Part shown: positions 15,275 to 22,647 of the stretch, piece after piece
Layout: each line of letters starts with the position of its first letter
Numbering within the stretch: the stretch's first letter is position 1
DNA from: a virus
Length of the DNA stretch: 64,000 nucleotides
Virus record (IMG/VR): IMGVR_UViG_3300028557_000038
Coordinates: 1 to 64,000 of that record
Strand: one strand, 5' to 3'
Translations under genes and position numbers: made by a program
Notes under the pieces: generated by a model
Told to the model about the DNA's origin: nothing
The model's database searches: none
What the model saw: only the letters and a program-made list of their open reading frames with translations

Positions 15275-15357
15275 CTAACTCTTAGCCCTGATCTGGGGCG
15301 ATTAGGAGTTACTTCAAGCGCACATAAGCAGATTCCCTAAGCCCATAGTCACTATTC

Positions 15358-15392
15358 GCCCCTAGCCCCCGATCGGGCTAGGGGCTTTTTTT
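15358..15392 (+). terminator. Rho-independent terminator
   Basis: GCCCCTAGCCC pairs perfectly with GGGCTAGGGGC around a six-base loop and is followed by seven T. It ends the 6.6-15.3 kb plus-strand operon before the integrase. Confidence 0.9.
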
Positions 15393-15401
15393 GCATTCGA
15401 A

Positions 15402-15417
15402 GTTACTGGCGAGTAAC
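15402..15417. promoter_or_regulatory. Inverted repeat before integrase
   Basis: GTTACT and AGTAAC flank a four-base spacer, with two further GTAAC/ATTACT-like half-sites up to 15433. A likely operator or integrase arm-type site between the terminator and the integrase start. Confidence 0.4.
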
Positions 15418-15448
15418 ATTACTCATCAGTAACATGAAAGGGGGAATC

Positions 15449-16711
15449 ATGGCTTATGTCGTAAAGCGTGGAGATAGGTTTACAGGCTATTACAGAAAGG
15501 GCGGAAAACGCCTCTCAGCAGGTACATGGGGCTCGGAGATCGATGCCATGTATCACGCCTCAAAAGCAGAGGTATCGGGTGTCAGCGAGCCTTCTAGGGC
15601 TGTATTTACCCTATCGACCTACATCGATTCATGGTTACCGACCGCCGATCTCATGCCGATCACTCGCAAGGGCTATCGGTCAGTACTCGATCGCTATGTG
15701 ATTCCGACTCTTGGAACTCGCAAAGTAACTTCGATCGATAGACGGGCGATTCAAGAGTTACTTCAAGCCCTCAGGGGTCAGGGGGTGGGGTCTGCCACCC
15801 TCAATCAGATCAAGGCATCGCTAGGGTCTGCCCTGTCTCAGTTAGTCGATACAGGAGAATTGACCGAGAACCCCACTCATGGAATTAAGATCAAGGCGAA
15901 ACATTCTGACATCTCGAATGTCGTAGAGCCCGAAGAGTTTAAGGCGATTATTCAGCACCTACCGACCGAAGGGGCTCAGTTATTCGCCCGATTCTTAGTC
16001 GCATCAGGTTGCCGATTCGGGGAAGCCACCGAGATCAGGGTCAAGGACATCAACCTAAAGACAGGGGAAGTCTATGTCCAAAGGCGAGTCAGCGATCTAG
16101 GTACAAGCCATACCAGCAGGTTTCTAGTCGTAGAAGCCACAAAGTCAGGGCAAAAGCGAAGCCTTATGTTAAGCAAAGCCCTACTACAAGAGATTCAGGG
16201 CTATGTCATAGCAAAAGCCCTATCAAAAGATGACCTGTTGTTCCCAAGAACGATCATCTTAACAACAGGTAAACTAAAGACTTCTCGTGGAGAAATGTCT
16301 AAGCGACCATTCGCCCAAGACGGAAAACTGTTCCAGCATGGAACTCTGTACGCCTATACACATGGGCGTTGCCGATGTGAGGCTTGTCGAGAGTCGGTGC
16401 GAAAGCACAGGCAAAAGACAAAGCCATACCAAAAGCAACAGAGATTCATCGACCATACGAGTCACCTACCACGAGATGTATGGAGAACTACATGGAACAA
16501 GGCAATAGCCAAGTCAGGCATCGGTTGGAGTCCTAGAACCCATGATCTCAGACACGCTAACGCTACCCAACTTCTAAAAAGTGGGGTAGATGTGCATGAG
16601 GTCAAGGAACGCTTAGGGCATCAGTCGATAAAGACGACAGAGCGATACCTACATCGCCTTCGTCACAACCAGTCAAAGGCATCAGAAAGTGTCAATGACT
16701 TTTTGGAGTGA
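15449..16711 (+). CDS. int: Tyrosine recombinase (integrase)
   Basis: A 420-residue integrase. The ATG at 15449 has AAAGGGGG upstream. An N-terminal arm-binding region, a SAM-like core-binding domain (about 55-145), and a catalytic domain follow. Catalytic residues seen are Arg in S-G-C-R-F-G-E, H-D-L-R-H, L-G-H-Q-S, and the Tyr in T-T-E-R-Y. An insertion at about 297-325 holds H-G-T-L-Y-A-Y then C-R-C-E-A-C-R, a Cys knuckle, followed by K-P-Y-Q-K-Q-Q from a DNA micro-repeat. It integrates and, with Xis, excises the phage. Confidence 0.9.
   Translation: MAYVVKRGDRFTGYYRKGGKRLSAGTWGSEIDAMYHASKAEVSGVSEPSRAVFTLSTYIDSWLPTADLMPITRKGYRSVLDRYVIPTLGTRKVTSIDRRAIQELLQALRGQGVGSATLNQIKASLGSALSQLVDTGELTENPTHGIKIKAKHSDISNVVEPEEFKAIIQHLPTEGAQLFARFLVASGCRFGEATEIRVKDINLKTGEVYVQRRVSDLGTSHTSRFLVVEATKSGQKRSLMLSKALLQEIQGYVIAKALSKDDLLFPRTIILTTGKLKTSRGEMSKRPFAQDGKLFQHGTLYAYTHGRCRCEACRESVRKHRQKTKPYQKQQRFIDHTSHLPRDVWRTTWNKAIAKSGIGWSPRTHDLRHANATQLLKSGVDVHEVKERLGHQSIKTTERYLHRLRHNQSKASESVNDFLE
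16421..16440 (+). repeat. 20-bp micro-repeat, integrase copy
   Basis: AAGCCATACCAAAAGCAACA, encoding K-P-Y-Q-K-Q-Q in the integrase insertion. Near-identical copies at 16840, 17462 and 17504 encode similar peptides in the next two genes. Confidence 0.65.
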
Positions 16712-16713
16712 TG

Positions 16714-17307
16714 ATGAAACTAACAAGAAGAGGCAAGATCGTATTCGGATCGCTATTTACGGCGATCTTCGTAGCAAGTGGGATAGTGGTACTGCCACCA
16801 GCCTTCAGCCCTACGCAAGCCGAAGCACAGATCAAGCAGAAGCAATACCAAAAGCAATACCAAGAGAGAGCCCTAGCCAAGTACGAGAACGCAGATAGTC
16901 TGACCAAGACAGAGTTAGTCGATCTGCTTCACGCAGTTGGATTCAAGGGAGAAGCCTTACGCCATGCGTGGGCAATCGTCATGAAAGAATCTCGTGGCAA
17001 CCCTCTCTCCCATAATGGCAACCGAGATACAGGAGACAACTCATTCGGGTTGTTCCAGATCAACATGGTTGACTCATTAGGGCAAGATCGTAGGGAAAAG
17101 TTCAGTTTGGAGTACAACGCCCAACTGTTGAACCCTGTGGTTAATGCCAAGATTGCTTATCACATGAGCAAGCAAGGCGATAACTGGGTAGCGTGGAAAG
17201 GTGTTAACAATCCTGTAGTCAGGAAGTGGTTAGCACAGTTTCCCGAAGCCCAAGCAAAAGCAATAGCAAAAGCGAAAGCCAAAGCAATAGGACAAGCAAC
17301 AGAGTAA
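16714..17307 (+). CDS. Membrane-anchored lysozyme-like transglycosylase
   Basis: I place the start at the ATG at 16714, six bases after GGAG; GTG 16708 and ATG 16711 are alternatives. Basic residues then a hydrophobic segment (about 8-28) form a signal anchor. A Gln/Lys stretch follows. The lysozyme-like domain has K-E-S-R-G-N-P with the catalytic Glu, then S-F-G-L-F-Q-I-N, typical of the SLT/lysozyme superfamily. The C-terminus is an A-K-A-K-A repeat. It cleaves peptidoglycan. Placement next to the integrase, not the tail or lysis genes, is unusual. Confidence 0.75.
   Translation: MKLTRRGKIVFGSLFTAIFVASGIVVLPPAFSPTQAEAQIKQKQYQKQYQERALAKYENADSLTKTELVDLLHAVGFKGEALRHAWAIVMKESRGNPLSHNGNRDTGDNSFGLFQINMVDSLGQDRREKFSLEYNAQLLNPVVNAKIAYHMSKQGDNWVAWKGVNNPVVRKWLAQFPEAQAKAIAKAKAKAIGQATE
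16840..16859 (+). repeat. 20-bp micro-repeat, lysozyme copy
   Basis: AAGCAATACCAAAAGCAATA, continuing as CCAAGAG. It encodes the K-Q-Y-Q-K-Q-Y-Q stretch after the signal anchor. Confidence 0.6.
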
Positions 17308-17318
17308 GCAATAGGAGA

Positions 17319-17342
17319 AGCCCCGTCAGAAATGGCGGGGCT
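17319..17342 (+). terminator. Hairpin after lysozyme-like gene
   Basis: AGCCCCG and CGGGGCT around a 10-base loop, eleven bases after the stop. The U tract is weak. Confidence 0.55.
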
Positions 17343-17359
17343 ATCTTCGAAGTAACTCT

Positions 17360-17374
17360 ACCTGGCGGCCAGGT
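17360..17374. repeat. Inverted repeat plus GTTA tandem repeat
   Basis: ACCTGG/CCAGGT with a three-base spacer, immediately followed by tandem TTAG units (17374-17390). It lies in the intergenic stretch before the gene at 17405 and may be an operator. Confidence 0.45.
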
Positions 17375-17404
17375 TAGTTAGTTAGTTACTCAAAGGGGAG
17401 CAAG

Positions 17405-17893
17405 ATGGCAGCAGGTTATCCAGTTCCACATGAGCGTGATCATGTGATGAGCAGTACAGCAAAGCCATACCAGAAGCCACACCAGAAGCAAGGGCAGTTC
17501 CCAAAGCCATACCAGAAGCAACACCAACAAGGTTGGCAACAACCTGAGTTACCTTTTGATGACAAGCCTTGGCGTGAACACCCTCTTACTGATACTGAGA
17601 TAGAAGAACTCTTTTGGCGCAAATTAGTTCAGTTGGGTTGGAGAATCCATACCTACCCTAGTGGCGGTCAAGATAGAAAGAACATCGTGTTACCTTGTCC
17701 TGATTGTAATAGGAAGATAGACATGTATCCATGGGACTGGGTCTCCAAGGCAGATGCAAGCAAGATGTCAAGTGCAGAGTATGTCAAGAAAAGAATTAAA
17801 GACCATGAGGCTGATTGCAAAGCCTCACTAGAAGCATGTTACAAGTGCCAAGGTCAAGGCATCCTGCAATCAGGAGAAGAGTGCGATTGCTAA
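17405..17893 (+). CDS. Zinc-binding protein with KPYQK repeats
   Basis: A 162-residue protein with AAAGGGGAG before the ATG. Residues 20-48 are low-complexity Lys/Pro/Tyr/Gln repeats encoded by two copies of the 20-bp micro-repeat. Two zinc sites follow: C-P-D-C near 99 and C-Y-K-C-Q-G-Q-G near 147 (a DnaJ-like CxxCxGxG half), ending C-D-C. Unknown role. It ends the plus-strand arm, converging on the ribonucleotide reductase gene. Confidence 0.6.
   Translation: MAAGYPVPHERDHVMSSTAKPYQKPHQKQGQFPKPYQKQHQQGWQQPELPFDDKPWREHPLTDTEIEELFWRKLVQLGWRIHTYPSGGQDRKNIVLPCPDCNRKIDMYPWDWVSKADASKMSSAEYVKKRIKDHEADCKASLEACYKCQGQGILQSGEECDC
17462..17481 (+). repeat. 20-bp micro-repeat, zinc-gene copy 1
   Basis: AAGCCATACCAGAAGCCACA, encoding K-P-Y-Q-K-P-H. 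Confidence 0.65.
17504..17523 (+). repeat. 20-bp micro-repeat, zinc-gene copy 2
   Basis: AAGCCATACCAGAAGCAACA, encoding K-P-Y-Q-K-Q-H. It differs from the integrase copy by one base. Confidence 0.65.
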
Positions 17894-17943
17894 AGCAATA
17901 GCAAAAGCCCTACCAAAAGGCAGGGCTTCCGCTTTGTATTGCT
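17894..17943. terminator. Bidirectional terminator between convergent genes
   Basis: Nested inverted repeats: outer AGCAATA/TATTGCT and inner AAGCCCT/AGGGCTT. It fills the gap between the plus-strand gene ending at 17893 and the minus-strand reductase ending at 17947. Its core (AAGCCCTACCAAAAGG) is itself a relative of the micro-repeat. Confidence 0.65.
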
Positions 17944-17946
17944 AGA

Positions 17947-19971
17947 TTATTTAGGTTGATTATCAGTAATCAGTTTCACTTCGCAAGCATCAGTGGTGCA
18001 GTAAGCCTCACCAATAGCATCAGCAGCCATACCAGCATAGACACCAGAGAAGTCGATTGGGAACAATCTCATAACTCCATCGTTCTCGTACTCTTCTGCT
18101 GTGATCTGTGTGTAAGGCATCTGAGGATAGACATGGTTACCACTAGGCAAGAACGAGACAGTCTTAAGTTGACCATCATACATATGCAAAGCCGTACCAA
18201 TAGCCGATGACTCTGTCTCTGGATCAAATGAGATAGTTACTGAGACTGAGTTGTCTGACCAGTAGCGTTGTGCAGTAGCAGCAAGTGCCATCTTCTCGTA
18301 GATACTTACATCTTTCTCACTTCGTTTTGCAGCAGATTTGATAGGGAAGAAGACAACCGAAGTCGTATCAGGAGACTCACTTGCTGGTTCTACTCGATAG
18401 TTTGCTAACTTAAACAAGGGAAGCATTGGGTCTGAGTTAGAGAAACGAATAGCACGATTAAAGTACTGACCACCAACAGTCCAGTGAACTCCTGGAGATT
18501 CTCCAGCCAAGATACTTACTGTTCCTGATGGCTTGACTGTGGTCATTTTGATTGACTCACGGATACCAAGCCACTCTGAGTAGTTGGTGTCGTATGACTT
18601 GATGGTTTTGTAGCCTTCATCCATCCATTGACGCAGTACAGGAAGTCCCTTGTTGTCTGCAAAGTTTGCTACTCCCGATACAGATGTACCGATACGGCGA
18701 TTACGCTGCATGATTGCGTTGGTCTCTTCCCAGTGCGTTGGAAGGAGAGTCACAGTCTTTGCATACAGGTATGCAAACTTTAATGTGCGCTTGAAGTCAT
18801 CGAGGTCTGTGTGGCGATTCAAGTAGGTCTCTACCAGTGTGCAGCACTCGTATGACTCTAGTGACTGCTCGGCACATGGGTTGTACCCTGCAATACGCCA
18901 GTCCTTGTTGTTGATTGGATCTGCGAGGCGACCATACTGCTTAGAGATGTCCATCCAGATAACTCCTGGCTCACCATTACGGGCGATGCCTTCGATGATG
19001 TTATCTAGGTTATCTCCTACATTAACTGCCACTGAGTTGTTTGACATCCAGCCATGTGTCATACGCTCTGGATACTTCTCGTAGTTCTTCAGGTTTAGAA
19101 ACTCTTCATCTTCAATGCGACCGATGAGTAGTTCTGCAGAGCGACGGACGTTGCCAGAGACAACGCACACACCGATCATGTTGCCGATGTCTGCGATGTC
19201 ACGACGAGTTAACTTCTGACCAGCACGATCTTTGAATAGTTCACCGATGTACTGATGCAGTTTGATTAGCGGTTCTGCTCCTGCTGCGGTTCCACCAAAG
19301 GTGCGGATTGGTTCACCCGCTGGACGGATTGCTTCGTAATTAAATACTGGAGCCTTCGTATCTGGTTTGAGGTAGGCATTGATGAGGGCGGCTGTTGCTT
19401 CGACCCAACCTTCTCTGGTGTCTGGGATGGCATAAGTAGTTTCTCCTTGTGGTGCATAGATAGCAAAGTCTTTGTCAGCGCCCTTGTCATCGAAGCCAAC
19501 TCCCACTCCTAGCATTGATGCCTCCATCAAGAATGCAAAAGGCTTTGCTGGGTCTGTCTTGACCATCGATCCAGTTGAAACGAAGGCGCAGTTCTGTAAT
19601 GCCGCTGAGTTGCGTTGCTCATTGACTAGTGGAGTTCCCATGACCCAAAGACCTCGTCCTGGTGGTGTCCACTTCAAGTTCCATAAGCGATCGAATGCCT
19701 CCTTGGCTGATGCTGCTGCCTTTGCATCTGACCATGGCAATCGGTTTGTCTTTGCGTGATCTTTCTGTAATGAGTACATGCCATTGATGACTCGCTCACA
19801 CACATCAACCCACGTCTCCTTCGTACCATCTGCCTTGAGGCGAGAATAGGTACGTAAAAAAGTTATCTCTCCAACCGAGTTTCCTGCTGCATCTTGATAA
19901 CCAAACGGCGCCTTCTTTGGGCGGTACGGTCCAATAAAGTCCTCAGTAAGTTTGAAAGATAATGTTGTCAT
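17947..19971 (-). CDS. nrdJ: Class II (adenosylcobalamin-dependent) ribonucleotide reductase
   Basis: A 674-residue monomeric reductase of the Lactobacillus leichmannii RTPR type; ATG 19971 has AGGGG upstream. It reduces ribonucleoside triphosphates to deoxy forms, using coenzyme B12 to make the thiyl radical. Key residues are present: L-Q-N-C (first redox Cys), N-P-C-A-E-Q near 365 (radical Cys and catalytic Glu), the second redox Cys in E-S-Y-E-C-C, and the C-terminal shuttle pair C-T-T-D-A-C. It supplies dNTPs without oxygen dependence but relies on host cobalamin. Confidence 0.92.
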   Translation of the reverse strand: MTTLSFKLTEDFIGPYRPKKAPFGYQDAAGNSVGEITFLRTYSRLKADGTKETWVDVCERVINGMYSLQKDHAKTNRLPWSDAKAAASAKEAFDRLWNLKWTPPGRGLWVMGTPLVNEQRNSAALQNCAFVSTGSMVKTDPAKPFAFLMEASMLGVGVGFDDKGADKDFAIYAPQGETTYAIPDTREGWVEATAALINAYLKPDTKAPVFNYEAIRPAGEPIRTFGGTAAGAEPLIKLHQYIGELFKDRAGQKLTRRDIADIGNMIGVCVVSGNVRRSAELLIGRIEDEEFLNLKNYEKYPERMTHGWMSNNSVAVNVGDNLDNIIEGIARNGEPGVIWMDISKQYGRLADPINNKDWRIAGYNPCAEQSLESYECCTLVETYLNRHTDLDDFKRTLKFAYLYAKTVTLLPTHWEETNAIMQRNRRIGTSVSGVANFADNKGLPVLRQWMDEGYKTIKSYDTNYSEWLGIRESIKMTTVKPSGTVSILAGESPGVHWTVGGQYFNRAIRFSNSDPMLPLFKLANYRVEPASESPDTTSVVFFPIKSAAKRSEKDVSIYEKMALAATAQRYWSDNSVSVTISFDPETESSAIGTALHMYDGQLKTVSFLPSGNHVYPQMPYTQITAEEYENDGVMRLFPIDFSGVYAGMAADAIGEAYCTTDACEVKLITDNQPK

Positions 19972-20064
19972 AACCCCTACCATTTCTGTAAATGTCTAAA
20001 TACCCCTCAGTGGGTTGCTTAGTATTGCGCTTGAGAACCTATCATGTATATGCTAACTTTGCGA

Positions 20065-20092
20065 AGTATTAATCGAAAAAGAAAATGGTCAA
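20065..20092 (-). promoter_or_regulatory. Possible promoter for nrdJ
   Basis: On the minus strand TTGACC is followed after 16 bases by AATACT, about 95 bases before the nrdJ start, in the only sizeable gap (19972-20142) of this block. No B12 riboswitch is evident by eye. Confidence 0.3.
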
Positions 20093-20142
20093 CTACGGGT
20101 GAGATATGAATCACACCCTGTTAACTGCTGTTATCAGATAAG

Positions 20143-21648
20143 TTAGTCTTCTATTGATTCAGAGATAATTTTAGTAATGGTCTCTTCACGAATTGGATTA
20201 GGGAACTCTTTGAGAGCCTGAGCACGATCTCCAAAGATTGCAGAGAGCACTCCACCAGAAGATTGTCGGCTGGCTGTGATCTGAATGAACTCTTTATTCT
20301 GATCCATCTCGTTGACATTACCCACTAACTTGAGTAGGCGATCGATCTCTTGAGAAAGATTTGGATCTGCGTATCCGCCATTCATTTCCTCTGCAAAACG
20401 CATAAAAGCAACTCTCTGCCCCTGCATTTCGATAATTGCAGTAAGTAATGCCTTTAGTTGCTCCTTAGTTTTTACCTCTACTGGAAGATTAAATGCACAA
20501 GTATTTTGCGGCTTGAACGCTGGACAGTTAGAGGCAACGAAGCAGGTATCGCATTGGCGAAGAGAATTCTGTTGTGTTTTAATGACGGGTACATCTATCA
20601 AAACATCGTTGCCATCATCATCTGTCTCAACTATCGTCTTCATTTTGAAACCAAAAACAGGCAAGTTTGTCATCTCTTCAGGGGCTCTTTCTACTGCTCC
20701 ACTGCGCTCCACTTTCCCCCCATCTGCTCCACTGTTATCAGAAGTGGACAGTTCTAATCCCATCAACCCCGTCATAAACTCATCGCTATTATCAGATAAG
20801 TTCTTGTCTTTACCACCATCAATGATGTGGAAGTTGGGGGTCTTCTTGTCCATGGATTCCTCTAGTTTCTTGTATGACCAGACAGCAACTCTAGTTGCTT
20901 CAAGGGTACTATCTTTGACAAACTCTAAATAGTCTAGTCCAGCCTTCTCTACAATGTTCTTGTAGCGAGGTCGTGCCTGATCCTTCATCTTTTTGGGATA
21001 ACGTACTAGACGTGCTCCATCCCAGATGATCGTCTCACCTCTACGCATAGGCGATAGCCATGACAATGTGCTGGCAGTGACAAATGGTATAGATCTTAGG
21101 TTGTCTGGCTTGGCACATCCGAGGGCGTGGTAGTTGACTTTGAACTGGTTGGAGTAAGTCCTTGTTACGGCGGCCAAGTTAGTTACTGACTCGATCTCGT
21201 CATGGGGAATAGCCACATTGTGAAAGTTGCGTGACATCTCTGCCAACTTACTCTGGCCATACTCTTCATGCCATATGACCCATAGTTTAGGGTCGTTACT
21301 GAAGAAGGGACGCTGCGCTTCTATCCATTCAAGGCCGAGTATTTGTGAGTCGAACTCTAAGAACCCTTCAGCACGATCTGCATTGTTGACAAGGAACTCT
21401 TGATAGTCAGCGGCCAAGTCAATGAGTTCCTCACGAGATAGCCCAGCCTTGTCAGCCTGTGATGCCCCTGATTCAATGTAGACCTTGGTCTCTGGGTCAA
21501 AGTGCTCGCTTATAAGCCAGATTTTAGTCTTAGGTAGACCACGCTTACGAAGACCCCAAAAGTTGAGTCCCATCGACTCAACTTTCATGCCTTCTAGCAG
21601 GGTGCGATTGGAACCAACCTCTACACCTGAAAAGATAAGTTTAGTCAT
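20143..21648 (-). CDS. TIM-barrel queuine-transferase/DpdA-like protein with Cys cluster
   Basis: A 501-residue protein. The N-terminal half reads like the phage branch of the tRNA-guanine transglycosylase barrel: Y-I-E-S-G-A (usual D-S-G-A), G-F-L-E-F-D, then Y-H-A-L-G-C and S-T-L-S-W. Such proteins include DpdA, which inserts 7-deazaguanine into DNA. A low-complexity linker (about 270-340) precedes a Cys cluster C-D-T-C-x5-C-x7-C that could bind zinc or iron-sulphur, then a helical tail. No preQ0 biosynthesis gene is in the window. The assignment is tentative. Confidence 0.45.
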   Translation of the reverse strand: MTKLIFSGVEVGSNRTLLEGMKVESMGLNFWGLRKRGLPKTKIWLISEHFDPETKVYIESGASQADKAGLSREELIDLAADYQEFLVNNADRAEGFLEFDSQILGLEWIEAQRPFFSNDPKLWVIWHEEYGQSKLAEMSRNFHNVAIPHDEIESVTNLAAVTRTYSNQFKVNYHALGCAKPDNLRSIPFVTASTLSWLSPMRRGETIIWDGARLVRYPKKMKDQARPRYKNIVEKAGLDYLEFVKDSTLEATRVAVWSYKKLEESMDKKTPNFHIIDGGKDKNLSDNSDEFMTGLMGLELSTSDNSGADGGKVERSGAVERAPEEMTNLPVFGFKMKTIVETDDDGNDVLIDVPVIKTQQNSLRQCDTCFVASNCPAFKPQNTCAFNLPVEVKTKEQLKALLTAIIEMQGQRVAFMRFAEEMNGGYADPNLSQEIDRLLKLVGNVNEMDQNKEFIQITASRQSSGGVLSAIFGDRAQALKEFPNPIREETITKIISESIED

Positions 21649-22129
21649 CCCAGAACTCTAGTTCCTTGGGGTTAGCAGCATCTCTGGACTTAGCCACGTT
21701 GACTCGATTGATGGAGTTTTCAATATCAGACCATTGACGAACTTTCTTAGGTGCGTCTGGACGACGTTCTACGGCAAGAAACCCTGGGTTCATAAACATA
21801 ATTGCAGGAATACCTTGCTCTTCAAAGACCCATGCACACATAGAAGGATCAGAGTCCACATACATCTCAATCGGTGCACGAGAACGACTTAGAATAAACT
21901 GGCGCTTCTTTAAGTCTTCGCCCTCTAAATGGTAAGAGTAATCAATCAGATCATCGTAGTTGATAATTCCGTGCGAATTAAGCCAATGCTCTGCATCTTC
22001 TTTCTTGCGAGAGGTTCTAATAGCCACTCGATTATTGATGTTTAAAGCATAGTAGAGCATGACTCCTGCTCGGATTGGATCGCCTGAGTCCGAACTTAGT
22101 ACGCCGTCTAGTGATAGTAGTACGTTCAA
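21641..22129 (-). CDS. HAD-like protein with altered motif I
   Basis: A 162-residue protein starting M-N-V-L-L-S-L-D-G-V-L, the place where HAD phosphatases have DxDGT/V. The first Asp (nucleophile) is Ser here and the second Asp is kept. I-R-T-S gives motif II and V-D-S-D-P a late acidic motif. It may be an inactive or repurposed HAD domain. It overlaps the TIM-barrel gene by eight bases, so they probably act together. Confidence 0.6.
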   Translation of the reverse strand: MNVLLSLDGVLSSDSGDPIRAGVMLYYALNINNRVAIRTSRKKEDAEHWLNSHGIINYDDLIDYSYHLEGEDLKKRQFILSRSRAPIEMYVDSDPSMCAWVFEEQGIPAIMFMNPGFLAVERRPDAPKKVRQWSDIENSINRVNVAKSRDAANPKELEFWDD

Positions 22130-22137
22130 TTTAGTCC

Positions 22138-22647
22138 TTAGTTGTTAGTTTTTGCCCTTAAGTTTACGTGAGTTATATTTTTTTCTTTATAGGTATCTCT
22201 TACTTCAAATGAGCCAGAAACTATGTGCTCAGACTCATCACCAAAATGGTCTACTCCCATCTTAGCCACATCAAGGGCTCTAACATCATGGGGGTAGTGA
22301 AAAACAACGGGTTTTCCTTTTCCTTGTAAAGCAAACCCTTCAGCAACAGAGTCCTTGGACGTAGCAGAACTTAAAGGATGGTGTACATACTCCCCTTTTT
22401 TAGGGATTTTGTTTCCTTTTGGTAAGTTAACTCCAGAGACAAGCAATTTAGAGTGAGTTGGTCTTTCAGAAGAGGAATGTTGATTTACTGCGGAAATAAG
22501 GTTACTGACGGCTTGTACCTTAGAGTGTTCTTCGTTTGGAGTTGTACCTTCACTTAAAGATTGTGCAATATTTTTCCAAGAAGTTTTATTCCCTAAACTG
22601 GTGTAACCAGTAAGAGCAGAAAATTGAGCAGCACTTAAGTTACTCAT
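22138..22647 (-). CDS. ADP-ribosyltransferase-like protein, tagged
   Basis: A 169-residue protein beginning M-S-N-L-S-A-A-Q-F, the shared tag. The rest resembles an ADP-ribosyltransferase: a strand with L-L-V-S-G-V, a serine region S-S-A-T-S-K-D-S-V-A-E-G-F, and a late E-S-E-H-I-V that may be the ExE loop. Same architecture (tag plus transferase) as genes at 149 and 1296, 20 kb away. The substrate is unknown. Confidence 0.55.
   Translation of the reverse strand: MSNLSAAQFSALTGYTSLGNKTSWKNIAQSLSEGTTPNEEHSKVQAVSNLISAVNQHSSSERPTHSKLLVSGVNLPKGNKIPKKGEYVHHPLSSATSKDSVAEGFALQGKGKPVVFHYPHDVRALDVAKMGVDHFGDESEHIVSGSFEVRDTYKEKNITHVNLRAKTNN

Noticed and set aside
19972-20142. Cobalamin riboswitch before the B12-dependent reductase.
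   Set aside because: The leader is under 200 bases and I see no B12-box-like sequence or extended structure.
22138-22647. Capsid (MuF-type) or toxin-antitoxin gene.
   Set aside because: No MuF domain or antitoxin partner is visible; the tag-plus-transferase reading fits better.
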